A DNA stretch of 64,000 bases, from assembly GCA_030704615.1 (NCBI GenBank), contig CM060733.1, forward strand, positions 9,298,001-9,362,000, given 5' to 3'. Under the pieces are notes generated by a model, which worked only from the letters and a program-made list of their open reading frames with translations, was not told where the DNA came from and searched no databases. Every line of letters begins with the position of its first letter. Position 1 is the stretch's first letter. Both the position numbers and the translations under genes were made by a program. Shown here in pieces: positions 31,337-42,171 of this stretch. This DNA is from Takakia lepidozioides (taxonomy: Eukaryota; Streptophyta; Takakiopsida; Takakiales; Takakiaceae).

Positions 31337-32255
31337 GTTGGTATCGTCCATCAACCTTCATTTGCAACATCAAGGAAACGGATGCTGTTAATATTGAGTG
31401 TCAACGGTCTCCTTTGCTACCGGCCACCTCCAACCGGCGGTGAATTGTTTAAGGAGAGATTTCGTTTCAGGAAAGTTACAGTTCATGTTCCCGAAAGACC
31501 TTTTGTGGTTCCCCGGCCGGAGTCTTGGAGTTTCTCAACCTTGTGTTCATGCATTTTCACGTGGCGATCTGGTCATGTGTTGAAAGACATGTTCTTTGTA
31601 GGATGTTCGAGTGTTTAGTTCCTACGAAAATTGCGAAGAAATTTTGCTTCATCTGGTCAGCTGAGGATTGCAAAGACACTACCGGTTATATCATGCCTGG
31701 GATGAAATATCTCGTTAAGGATATTCGCACTGTTCTTGCCAAGTACCCTGGTACACCCTTTGCAACGCAGGGACAAATACTCATTGTTGATGATGAGCTA
31801 TCAAAGGGCCTCCGAAACCCACCAAATATTGGATTCTTCCTTATTTCATACAAGCCATCATCAAAGAGATTGGTTGACCAGGATGATATGACAAAAGCTG
31901 TGTGGCCATATATATTGAAAATGGCTGCAGCTTCAACAGTTGTAGATTACATCAGCGAGAACCCTGCCAAGTGTTCTCGTAAGCCTATTGGTCGTGACCA
32001 TGCCTATTGGGCTTGGTATGGAAGATATGTTGATCCTCGTGTTTGGATCCCACAACAAAAAGAACCTGATTACCTTGGTATGTACTTATCTCACTGTTTG
32101 TTGTTTATGGAGAATTTGATCTTGAAAGTGTCTTCTACTTGCACTTTTACTTTATCATTTTTTCTACAAATGTTCCACATTTCAGCTGACATTTGTCATA
32201 TGAAAAATTGTTTTGCCCAGTCACATTCAAGGAGCGAATTCGAAAAGAAGAATAA
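31337..32255 (+). CDS. FCP1/NIF-like HAD domain, copy D (nucleophile Asp lost)
   Basis: Exon 31,337-32,077 after acceptor TTGCGCAG: VGIVHQPSFATSRKR, then MLLILSVNGLLCYRPPP, where the nucleophilic Asp of motif I is Ser. A one-base frame change near 31,520 leads into EFLNLVFMHFHVAIWSC (motif II position), FCFIWSAEDCKDTTGYI, QILIVDDELSKGLRNPP (motif IV), WPYILKMAAASTVVDYI and GRYVDPRVWIPQQKEPDYL. Donor CTTG|GTATGT joins an exon from 32,221 (VTFKERIRKEE, TAA at 32,253). Beyond that TAA the same frame stays open to 32,504 with a Ser/Arg-rich tail, so the stop may be secondary. Likely a pseudo-phosphatase. Confidence 0.55.
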
Positions 32256-32799
32256 GAGCTTTGTGATTGGCAAGAATGGCGGGCTTCCCGGCAGGCTTCA
32301 AGGGCATCAAGAGATTCAACAAGTAGAGTTCCAAGTAACATTTCGGATGATAATGTTACTACTAGGTTCGAGTTCTCTGAAAGTATTTCCGTTTCATCTG
32401 GTGCGGAGACCGTTGCAAGTGGTTGTGGTAACCGGAGGCGTCTTCGAACACATGCCTTGACTGCGAGCCGTTTGGGAGGAGGCTCTGTAATATTAATGGG
32501 TTAGCGTAAGCCGTTGTATGGCTTCGAGCCGCTGGATAACATTAAGTCCAACGGATGTACAGTTGACGTTACATTAGGTCTGACTGCAACGCCAAAGTTG
32601 CAATCTCTAATAAAATATGAATGTTTATCATCAATGTATGCAGACACATTCTTCCATATCATCCTCTTCATCACATGCCATGATTGTTCTATGTTTGGTT
32701 TTGTATGTCATCTGATATGACAACCATTTTCTGCAAAAAGTTTTACATATCTGACCTCACATCATTGTGTAATTTATTGCATCCTCCCATTTTTTTCGT

Positions 32800-32825
32800 G
32801 AACGTCAACTTGGCAGTGGATGTTC
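32800..32825. repeat. Dispersed palindrome copy 13
   Basis: Three mismatches left, one right, 180 bp inside the right TIR. Confidence 0.7.
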
Positions 32826-32835
32826 TTCTAAAACC

Positions 32836-32887
32836 ACAATACATACTTATATTGTCTCCAAAAAATGTTTGGAGGATTATATTGTGT
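32836..32887. repeat. Subterminal hairpin near the right end of the element
   Basis: CTCCAAA pairs perfectly with TTTGGAG around AAATG, extended outward by ACAATA-type pairing with TATTGTGT. Confidence 0.55.
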
Positions 32888-32976
32888 ATAAAATAACCAA
32901 AATAATCATATATATCGCTTCATTTCAATAATAAATTTTTGTTTATTCATATTTCTCATATTATTTCTGGACCAAA

Positions 32977-33006
32977 CAAAAGTCCAGAATTAGTTAAAAT
33001 AGTGTT
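32977..33006 (-). repeat. Right terminal inverted repeat of the large element
   Basis: Its reverse complement begins AACACTATTTTAACT and ends TTCTGGACTTTTG, matching 3,305-3,334 at 27 of 30 positions. Confidence 0.75.
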
Positions 33007-33010
33007 AATT
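33007..33010. repeat. Right target-site copy AATT of the large element
   Basis: See 3,301-3,304. The following bases GTGTAGTC continue the hAT reading frame. Confidence 0.6.
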
Positions 33011-33860
33011 GTGTAGTCAACCAAAGTTATGGCCATTAGTTGCTCACCGACGCTTTAACTGTGGCAATAACTGTTGCAATTCCAGCGAGAGATTGCAAAG
33101 ATGATGATTGAAGACAGGTTTGTCGAAGCCCCACAAACTAATGAGTTTAACAGTGAGTTGGTTAATTTAGTGTTGGAATGAAAAAAGAAGTGATTGCAGG
33201 TGTTTTGTCACATTTCTTGGCTTTCATGCATAAGTATGACAAGTTAAAAGCCCATACTATGCTTGTTTTGATGCTTGATCTTTGCTTCAAAAATATGGCT
33301 TTGGTATGAAATCTTTACATCTTTTGTTTTTCACATGTTTCCAAGCTTTGGTACCATCTAACCCCTTGGATAGTGATTATGGTCGAGTACATGGCAACAT
33401 TCATGATTTATTCAAGACCTCCGAAACAACGGCTGAAACCACCAAAGACATTGTCAGCCGAGAGTTGTCTTTGTTTCGATCGTATTTGCAATTGATCGAG
33501 AGAATTGCACTAATCCCTTGACCTGGTGGAGGTCTCATGAACTACAGTTTTCAACTATTGGTCATCTGGCTCGCCAGATATTGGACATTGTTGGTAGCCA
33601 AATTGAGACAGAACGAATATTTTCTATTGCTGGAATCCTCACTGCATTACGTCGTTATCGTTTGCAAATAAACAATCTTGACAAAATGATCTTTGATGCC
33701 AAAAATTGGCCTAATGATCTGAGAGAGGGTTGCTAGAGTTTCAAAGCGTTGGCTGATATGAAGGAGTTTGAGGAGGAAAAGCAGCTTGACAAGGAATTTG
33801 CATATGATAAAATTGAATGTGGGGAATTTCCAAAGGGTGATGAGACTTTCTAGTGTTGTG
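33007..33860 (+). pseudogene. hAT-family transposase, C-terminal part (continuation)
   Basis: Starting at AATT the frame reads N-C-V-V-NQSYGH, then a TAG where the family has Trp, then LLTDALTVAITVAI. It continues with frame changes through EVIAGVLSHFLAFMHKYDK, LVLMLDLCFKNM and EALVP-like sequence to the C-terminal dimerisation domain at 33,515-33,735: LTWWRSHELQFSTIGHLARQ, IVGSQIETERIFSIAG and RRYRLQINNLDKMIF. The SQIETERIFSIAG block is the hallmark of the hAT C-terminal domain. It is the second half of the gene interrupted at 3,304. Confidence 0.8.
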
Positions 33861-35483
33861 CTAACATGGTAAAATAAATTTCACTTCTTCTTACCTTTAC
33901 ACTGTTATTTAGCAATCCATCCATTTATATCAAAGTCATATGTGTTGATTGGGTCTTCTACTGGTTTGTCTTTACAGTACTTTGAAGCGACAAGAAAGGC
34001 TCTACAATGACAATCCATGCCATGGGATTATAGTAGCTGCCTAAAGTGTGTAGGGTATACAAAAATCAGTGCATTTGAAGGTATTGATGTATGTGTGTAT
34101 CATTGTATGGGTTCAACGGTCTGAAAATATAGACAACAAAATTTTGTGATGGTTGTAATTGTGTGAATGTTGTAGTATTTCTTGAGATCATTGATTAGTA
34201 CCCTACATAATGCGAAAATTTATATGAAACCAATATGTTAACTAAGATGTCCATTATTGATCATGTGGACGACCCAATTTCAAGGGCTAACCATCTCGCA
34301 TGGTTGGTCAATTCATGTTTGGCATTTATTTTTACTTTTAAAATTATTTATTTATCTTTTCATCATTTTAATGTGCAAATTTTTATTTTATAAATAGTTC
34401 ATATACATGACTGCAATATTACCGCTTTCAAGGACCGCCAATTTTACCGGTTGTGAAGTATATTGAACTTCCATAACCGGTTCAAGAAACCGTCCTTGCA
34501 AAGGTCTTTAATAACCGGAATTAGACTTAATGGGGTTTTTTGAAACTATCAAAGAATTGCCTTCGGTAGGTTATTTAATTTTTTATTTTGTCCATGTAAC
34601 CGCCTCCGGAGGATCTAAGGAAGGGCCAATGAGCAAAGAACGTGCACCCTAGGAGCTCACAAAAATCTGATAACCGCCCAACACTGGTGATGATGAGCTC
34701 AGATCCTGTTACCATTAGGTAGAGGAATTTGACGGCACCGGTCCAGGTAAAATTCTCTTCACATCAAAAGCCTGGAACCGTCCCCATTTCATGTTTAAGA
34801 AAAAAACCGATTTTGGGTTTTCATATGCCATGCAATATAGAACATTAACAAGAAAAAAAAATCAAGACAACAAAAAATACGAAAAGAGGGATTCCAGGCA
34901 TAAGCTTTGAATGTCTTACACTTGTCACTGTCATTGCTCGTTGAAGCTTGCACACCAAGCGTGTTGGAAGGTTGGATATTTATTTTGACTATCTTCGGAG
35001 GCGTCTTGGAAGGCTGGTTACTTGTTCTGACTAGGGACTTCTTTGTGGACAACCAACCATCATCAAAATCTAATGAGCATTGCTCTCGCCCTAGGAAGAT
35101 CCACAATGATCATTTTCAGTGCATTTTTTCAAGTTCTTTCTTTTTTCCAGGAACCTTTTATTTTGGTTTAAAATGTTGTTCGGGCACCCGGGCGATTATG
35201 TGGAACGAGAAAAGTCCGGCTCCTGTTCCAGTCTGGTTCTTCAACATTGAGGATGTTCCCGTTCTAGTATTTGCTGGAAAAAGTTATCAGGTCCAGTTTA
35301 GGTTCCAATTACATAAATATATTATTAGAAAAATATATTTAAAAAATAGATTATTCATTTCCCTGGAATTTAGAAAGTGAAGTTCTATTGCTCAACTGAG
35401 TATTAATAGATCTAGTCAATAGTCAGCATTTAGTGCCACCCAAATAAGTATCGGTTCAAATCCTACTACCATTGGGTGTCAAG
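33861..35483. other. No gene recognised
   Basis: AT-rich sequence, probably partly the 3' flank of the hAT pseudogene. At 34.43-34.80 kb several ACCGG/CCGGTT words in both orientations suggest a worn MITE, but no ends could be fixed. Confidence 0.4.
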
Positions 35484-35491
35484 GTATGATC

Positions 35492-36411
35492 CAGTGTTGT
35501 GCGGATAGATGATTTATCCGGATTTACCCGGTGGATAAATCAGGATAAGGGTAAATGATTTACCCGAGTTGGCCCATTTCATGTACCCTTACACTTACCC
35601 TTCGGATGGGTAAATAATTTGAGATACCCTTACCCTTACCCATCTGAAGGATAAATAATTTCCATATACCCTTTACCCGTAGGTAAATATAAATTTTTGG
35701 AGGGTAAATAGCAAAAGGATCAATAAAAAATTCTTCTTCATCCAAGGGCCTTCACTCAAGGGTCCTTGTACAAGCATCCTCCCTCTATCACCATCTCCAA
35801 GGGTGTACCATTATTGTGCACGCGTACCATTGTACCATTGTCCTCCATACCATATAAGGGCTTCATCTCTATGAAAAGCTTTGGGTTTGTGTCAAGAGTC
35901 ACTTTGCTTAGAGTGCACGGGCGGGCATTTTCCAATGGTCTCAACTCAACTTGGATCTAGGAGGCACTAGTTTCGTGGTCGAGGCACTCGAACATGGTCT
36001 TATTGAGCTTTGTTTGATTATTATCTTTGGTGTGAAGAAACACGCTCATGATCATCCCTCATATTATTCACAACATATGATACAATCAGCCTTGTACTAA
36101 ACCAAAAAATAAACCAAAAATTGATTACCTTAATTAACTAGTTATATTTTTTGAGTTGAGCATAACAAATATATATATATATCCTACAATATATCCTTTA
36201 TTTATCCGGCGGGTATAGAAAGGGTAAATCATTTATCCCTAGCCGCTATTTATCCTTACCGGGTCAAAAATATTGGCCTTTACCCTCTACCCGTAGGATA
36301 AATAAATGGACATATAAATAATTTACCCTTACCCGGAGGATAAATAATCCTCTGATTCTATTTACCCTTACCCGGGGGATAAGCAAAAATATATTTACGT
36401 GCACAACAATG
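35492..36411. mobile_element. Non-autonomous hAT element with 8-bp target duplication
   Basis: The ends are CAGTGTTGTGC (left) and GCACAACAATG (right, the reverse complement of CATTGTTGTGC): 11-bp inverted repeats with one mismatch. They are flanked by a perfect direct 8-bp GTATGATC at 35,484-35,491 and 36,412-36,419. Both subterminal regions are packed with TTTACCC/GGGTAAA and GGATAAATA words, typical transposase-binding subterminal repeats. No transposase frame is present, so the 920-bp element depends on another hAT. Ends starting CAGTG and an 8-bp duplication are diagnostic of hAT. Confidence 0.88.
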
Positions 36412-36419
36412 GTATGATC

Positions 36420-39400
36420 CTCCCCTACAAGAAAGATGTTGTTTTCTCTGCTCGTTGCAATTAAGAGTCGTTCTTGGTGGTTTTTCTCCTTTTAGAGAAT
36501 AATTATATTATCATAAAACTTATTATTATTTAAAAAAGGGAAACACCGGGCAACAACTGCCCAGTGAGAGGATAATGGGCACATACATACCACCTCAAAA
36601 GTGGTTGTGGGTTCAATCCACCAATTGTTGTCACAAAGGTGTCCACAAGGTTGCAAATCTGCAGTAAAATCCAGTCAGCCATCCCAATCTAGAACCCTTT
36701 TATGTAAAAGGGAAAGATCAAAAGGACCTGAGGATTGGAGATCGCTACCAATGTCCACCACACCTCCAGAAGGAGAAGGGGTCCATGTATCTTGCTCTAG
36801 TATCTCCCATAGGGTTGGTTCTTTCAAATCCACGGCCACGCCCATATATAGGAAGCTCTCCCACGAGTAACACTTCTTCCAACAACTCTAGTTCTACCAC
36901 CTCTGCCTCTACTAGTATGTCCCGAGTAGGGGCGAGGTTCATTGGTGCAGGAGCAACCTTTTGTCGCTTGAGGCAAGATTGAGGGAGAAGCTTACTTAGA
37001 GTAAACACAGGAGGCTTTATGAGCTGCTCAATCTTCCTCACAAAGGCAGCATCACCATGCTTCTGGAGTAATGTAGCATTAGGATTATTTGTCAGCTCTT
37101 GCTTAGGCGAATGGTCATGCCTTGAATGGACTCACACTTCTTTGGATCAAAAGAAGAGATGGGAAAAGCGGTGGCCAGTTTCAAATCAGCTTTTGGAAAT
37201 TGCAGACCGTGCAATGCAGCAAGTCTACATGCTTCCATTTCAGCATCTGAAATTGCCCACCAAATTTTCCACGTCAGGAGAAATGGGTGCAAGCAAATAG
37301 ATGTTGGGTAATAGCTACATTGTGACCCTTATCCGCTACCAACCACTCAACAAATCTTGTAGGAGTCAAAAGAGGCTCCACTCCCAAACTTGTCAAGTTC
37401 TCGCAGTCCATTTCCCTTTGAGACTCCTGATCATCCTCATAAAACTTGGTGAGCGAAATCAGCTCCTTTGCAGGGACATTGAGCATGGCTGAATGCGACA
37501 AAATTTTGGGTTGTTTTGTGATTCTGGGTTGTTGATGCCAACAAGGGTAGCTTGAACCGCAACAATGGGAGATGGTAATGGATCCTTATACCCAAGTGCA
37601 GACAAAGGTGCAAGCCAGACATGAACACAAACACACCAAGGACACCCATACCAAGGACCCGCACACAAGATCAATAGATAACCAGACTATGGAAAAAGTA
37701 CCAAATGGAGTATAGTATGGGCAAGAGAGAATTAGGGCTAGTCATGTCAATTCTAGTAAAGATTCAGTCTGAATCAGACTGCTTCTTTTATTTAAAGACA
37801 TCATCAACCTTGAAACAAGGCCCCATCGATCAATAAATTCCAGTAGCCAATAGTTATGTGCAGATCAAGTCAAAGCGAGTATGTAGGTGGTAATTGGAAT
37901 TCCATCTAAGAATACGACACAAAATCAACAGAAGCAGAAACCAACATTCCTTTTTGCTCTTATCCAAGACTAAGTGGATGGGAGGGTGGCCAGAAGTCAC
38001 ATACCCATCACCTTATGTCTAGGAGGGAACCACCAATCTAGAAGGGCCCAGGTATAGCTCAATAGATACCTTAAGAACTTTGTGGTACCAACATACCAAT
38101 ACATATTTGATAGAGTAGTACTTGAGGTTTAGCCAAAGGATCACATGACATGAGATTGTCATGGTCCTCTTCATCCATAAGATAGAAATGTCAATTGAGA
38201 ATAGCCACCACTTCCTGTGAGGGGTGTGGTCAGCCCTATTGAAGCTCCTAAGTACATCAAAAGACCGCAAAGACTGAGGATAGTAAACACAACAAAGTGG
38301 CAAACCATTAGCCTCTTTGAAGTCTCTTCCGCGAGCTTGTAGAGGAGTGAGAGAGGAGTCAAGCCTAAAAGAAAGGGCTGGAACCTCACCTAGTCCCATC
38401 ACAAGCACCCATACAACTAATAGGTTAGTGACTCTTGTGGAATACTAGGCTTTTTAAGCCCAACCCATTTGTTATCGATTTCCACTTTTAACCAAGCTTA
38501 TCCACAGGCAGTGTATAGAAGAAGTCCTCTAAAGACCATCATTTCAGAGATGGAAGCTCTAAATGATGTCAACTACTTCCAAGCACATCAACTTGAGAGG
38601 GTGAGACTGCATGCAATGGCAAGACTTCTCATCAAAGACACAAAATCTGGAGAGGTAGGGATAGAACCTTGAAGTGTGCCATGCTCCCAATCTGAATTTT
38701 AGGGTTTGTCTGATTTGGGCATTTGTGATTGCTTTGGTGGTCCAAAAGTAGTTGGTTAGCTTATGGTCAAGTGCTGTCGATTGGGTCCATTTTTGGATTT
38801 AAGTTTTAGTGTCAGCCAGCGTGACTCTTACCTGTTGGTGAATGTCAGATCTAAGTTTTGGATGGGCATAGGTTCGGATAGGTCTAGGGAGACGTATGTG
38901 AGTAAGAATGGGTGGGTGTGTGCTATATGGATTGGGTCGTTGGGAGGGTCTATTAGAGGGCGAAAGATGTCGTTGGAATAGCTGGAATTGGGTTATCCAT
39001 GGCTTACAAAAGCAGCCGACCATTGGTGGTTTTAACTGTTGGGGGAAGCCTCCTGGGAGTGAAAGTTTCTGAGCAGGTCACCATGCCAGCAAAAAATGAA
39101 AGCTGTGGGTTTGCGGAAACCAGGGTGTCTCTGCCAGCCGCTGTGGAGAAGAAAGTTGATTGCAGATGGGAGGGCAGCCCTTGTGATGAGCTAATTATGG
39201 AACAAACCTGATTCGGTTCACATACTACAAATTGCAAAGGTGGTCATCCCTAACACTCGGCTCATCTTTTCAGTTGTTTACATGTAGGGGTGTGATATCC
39301 TGCAATTGCCGCAGGGTCCACTCTCCCAGCTTCTTCTATGGATGCATTGTCCTGACAAACCAACAAGAGATGATTGATCGCCCTAGGCTCCGTTACAACC

Positions 39401-42171
39401 GACACACAAAAATGACGACGATGACATGGCTGACGACGACAACAATGACGTGGCAACGATGACGTGGCTGACGAACGACGATGATGACGTAGCACGATTG
39501 CACCCAATTCCTGCTCTACGCTAAACTAGTCTCCGGCCTTCAGTCGTCGCTAGAATAAGCTCTCTTTTCCTCTGCCTGGCACGATCTCGCTAGTCTGCAA
39601 TCTACAGGGTAGTCCTTGTCAGTGAATGTTGTTAAGGAAACAGGCACGGATGCACGCAAATTTTTTCCCCCATATGCTAGACATGCATCAAGCTCGTGCG
39701 ATCCCTCGCAGATCGGAGCAAGTTGTGGGTCTGAAGACATTCATTGCAATTCATGCATACATGGGATTCATGGACTATGTTGATCGGACAGTTTGAGTTG
39801 TTGCTTGGAATTGGAAAGTGTGGCATCCGCTCCGGAGGCAGTGACCAAGTTTGACTTTGTGTAGGCAGGTTTGCTGGGATGTTGTTTTGTTAAGATTTGT
39901 TGATGGTGCAATGCGAAAACAGGTTGATGAGTTGCAATAGGAGAAGGATTAGTGAAAGAGGCATCCGGCTTACTAGACAGGCCGCTTGGCTTGGGTCCAC
40001 TGGTCCTGTGCGATCTGCCTCGTCTTCACTTTCGATAGGCTGACGATTGAAGCTTTCTTTACCCTGCTTTTTGTCTGGAGTCTTCCCCGTTCTGTTTTAG
40101 GTGGATGATTAGAGTTCAACCTGCTCTTTTTTACCGAGCTTTTGGCGTGACGTCCATTTGGTTGCCTCCTTTCTTTCACTTGTTGATGGCGCACCTCCGC
40201 GATCTACACCTTGCAAGACACATGCCATCGCAAATTGTGTTACTGGTAACTATTTTCGCCTTCAGGGACCGAAGCTTGCCAAGAAGACTGGGCTTATAAC
40301 TTGTAACTTGTTCCTTCGTCATTTGCCAAGAAACTGATGTAATATATTGTTAGGCTTCCTGCTCTTTCCACACAGTGACTCCTTGATTGCTGATCTCCAT
40401 TCCTCAAAAAAAGAAAACTTCATTCACATCAAGCAGACAATCGTCCTGGATTGCAGCTGGTGGACTCAAAAAGACATTCTGAGCTTACTCTGAGTTCTGC
40501 ATGACAGAACTACATGATACTTGGAAAGTAAAAATGTTCTTGTGAGTTCTCCCACATTGAATCTTTCTTCAGGTTGCTGTACATACAGGTCAAGAACAAA
40601 TGCCTGAAGCCCGTTATATGCAAAAGATCAAGACAACAACACTAGTGAATACCTACCTAATTTCTGGATAATGCCCCGCCCGAGCTGGTTTCCTGCTGTG
40701 GGTAGCAACTTTCTAAATGTGGAAGCCTTTGACATAGATGGTGGAGAATCCATAACTAAGCAAAATAACCCCCACGTCTACATAATACTGGGATACACAA
40801 TAAATCAAAAAAACCTCTGTAACTTCCTCAAAATGCTCTCGAGACTGGAACTGGAATCAAATATGTAAGATATTATTATAAGTCAGCACTAAGGTTTCAG
40901 TAAGGTTTTATCTAAGCACACGAGTAAAAAATAAGTGTTCTTTCCTTCAGCTAATGAACTTCGCCTTTTCTCTATATAGCCAAGAGAAGGCTCGGCGGCA
41001 AGCAATCCATACATTCTAGAAAGGCAAGCTCCAAAGAATCAGCAGGAGGTGGAAACTAAAGCTCTCTCTTTGCAATGGCAATCATTCCTCCTCTTGGCCC
41101 CCTACTCCTGGTACCCCCTCTGGGGATGCCCCTTCGTGTTGTCAAAATTTGGTGGGTTTTGTCACCTGTGAGCAACACAACTCAATGTCACAATCTCTTT
41201 CTCTCATAAATATACATAATGACTGAACCCAAGGCCCTCAGACAGGTTTATTAATCCTGAGCATGGGGTGCTTACAACCTGTGAGGTCCTTGACAAAAGG
41301 CTTTACACTAAGTAAAACCCTGGAGCTTATACCTGTAAGCTCTGTCTGCAGAGGGTGGCTTTCTAACTGATGTATCTGGCTAGCTGATTTTGGATGTCTT
41401 CATAAAAATTAGCCATACTGGAGCAGGCATCGAGATTACCAGAATACTAACTGTAAGGAAGCCAGCATTGGGTTTCCAAAGGCAGGTGTGAAAAACCTGA
41501 AATATTGCTAACCCTGCAACTGACCACACGTTTAATTGAGTGTTGACTGAGGGCTGGCATTCACATCAGACCAGAGGGTATGAAGAGAAAATATGCTCAC
41601 TTCACATACAACCAAAGACTCAACCAGATACAGCTACTCCATGACGGGAGAGGAAAGATGACTATATTCAATCAGCTGCATTGAGGCATTGCTACAGACT
41701 ATTGACTTCACAAACTGTACAACACTGTGATTTCTTTGCAGATCTCCCATCTCCCCTCCCCAGGAAATGTTTTGAGAATAAAACTTCAAGAGCTCCAACA
41801 ACTTACCTTCTCAATAGAAGGCCTACATAGAGACATATATGTCCTTTTTGATTGTCAATATGGAAGACCTTTTAGAAGGCATAGTCCCCTACCATATGCT
41901 ACCCCTGCCACAACTGATTGCTGGCTAGGAAATAAGCCTGGAAGTCCTGTAACGCTCATAAGCAAGCAATGATGTCCATTACAGGGTTATGTGTCATAGG
42001 CCAAAGGGGTGGCATTGACATTGTCATAAAGCAGCACATGTGGATGTTTGCAGCAACGACAGTCCCCTTATAGTGAAAAGGGCAGCTTTGTTTTGATCAA
42101 AAAAGAAATGTGCACTGATTGACACCTGCCAGGTCTGGGGGGGTGAGAGAGGTAGTGTGATACATGTTGAC
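36420..42171. other. Gene-poor interval of 5.7 kb
   Basis: A B-box-like GTGGGTTCAATCCACC at about 36,606, after TGCCCAGTGAGAGGAT (36,558), might be a SINE head. Short minus-strand frames at 36.75-37.70 kb (for example VEWLVADKGHNVAITQHLF) look like remains of a transposon protein but were not recognised. A GACGATGAC-type microsatellite lies at 39,409-39,491. The last kilobase may include the 3' UTR of the phytyltransferase gene. Confidence 0.4.

Larger units (their letters stand above)
3305..33006. mobile_element. Candidate 29.7-kb TIR-bounded DNA element inserted in a hAT transposase gene
   Basis: Both ends carry a 30-bp inverted repeat (27/30 identical) flanked by AATT. Outside it the two halves of one hAT transposase join in frame. 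Inside are a TNP1/FCP1 fusion gene (11.7-15.6 kb), a DUF7869-like gene (17.4-20.3 kb, minus), an array of unusual genes with FCP1-like and CTD-like parts (22.4-32.3 kb), and most copies of a 24-26 bp palindrome. LINE, SINE, CACTA and PPR-minisatellite material in the left third is probably nested later. The superfamily is undecided. The right TIR contains CACTATTTTAA near its tip, recalling CACTA elements, but a 3-bp duplication starting there does not restore the hAT frame, while a 4-bp AATT does. No integrase, DNA polymerase or capsid-like gene was seen. Confidence 0.65.

Noticed and set aside
3308-33003. Classical CACTA element starting exactly at CACTA
   Set aside because: The right end contains CACTATTTT but the left has CCCTATTTT. 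The 3 bp next to them (TAA, TTA) are not a direct duplication, and removing the unit there breaks the hAT frame. Termini at AAC with AATT duplication fit better; the relation to CACTA stays open.
3305-33006. Polinton/Maverick or integrated virus
   Set aside because: No DNA polymerase B, retroviral-type integrase, packaging ATPase, protease or capsid-like frame was seen, and there is no 6-bp duplication.
36745-37664. A host gene on the minus strand
   Set aside because: Short frames in different registers with no splice signals that join them and no family resemblance.
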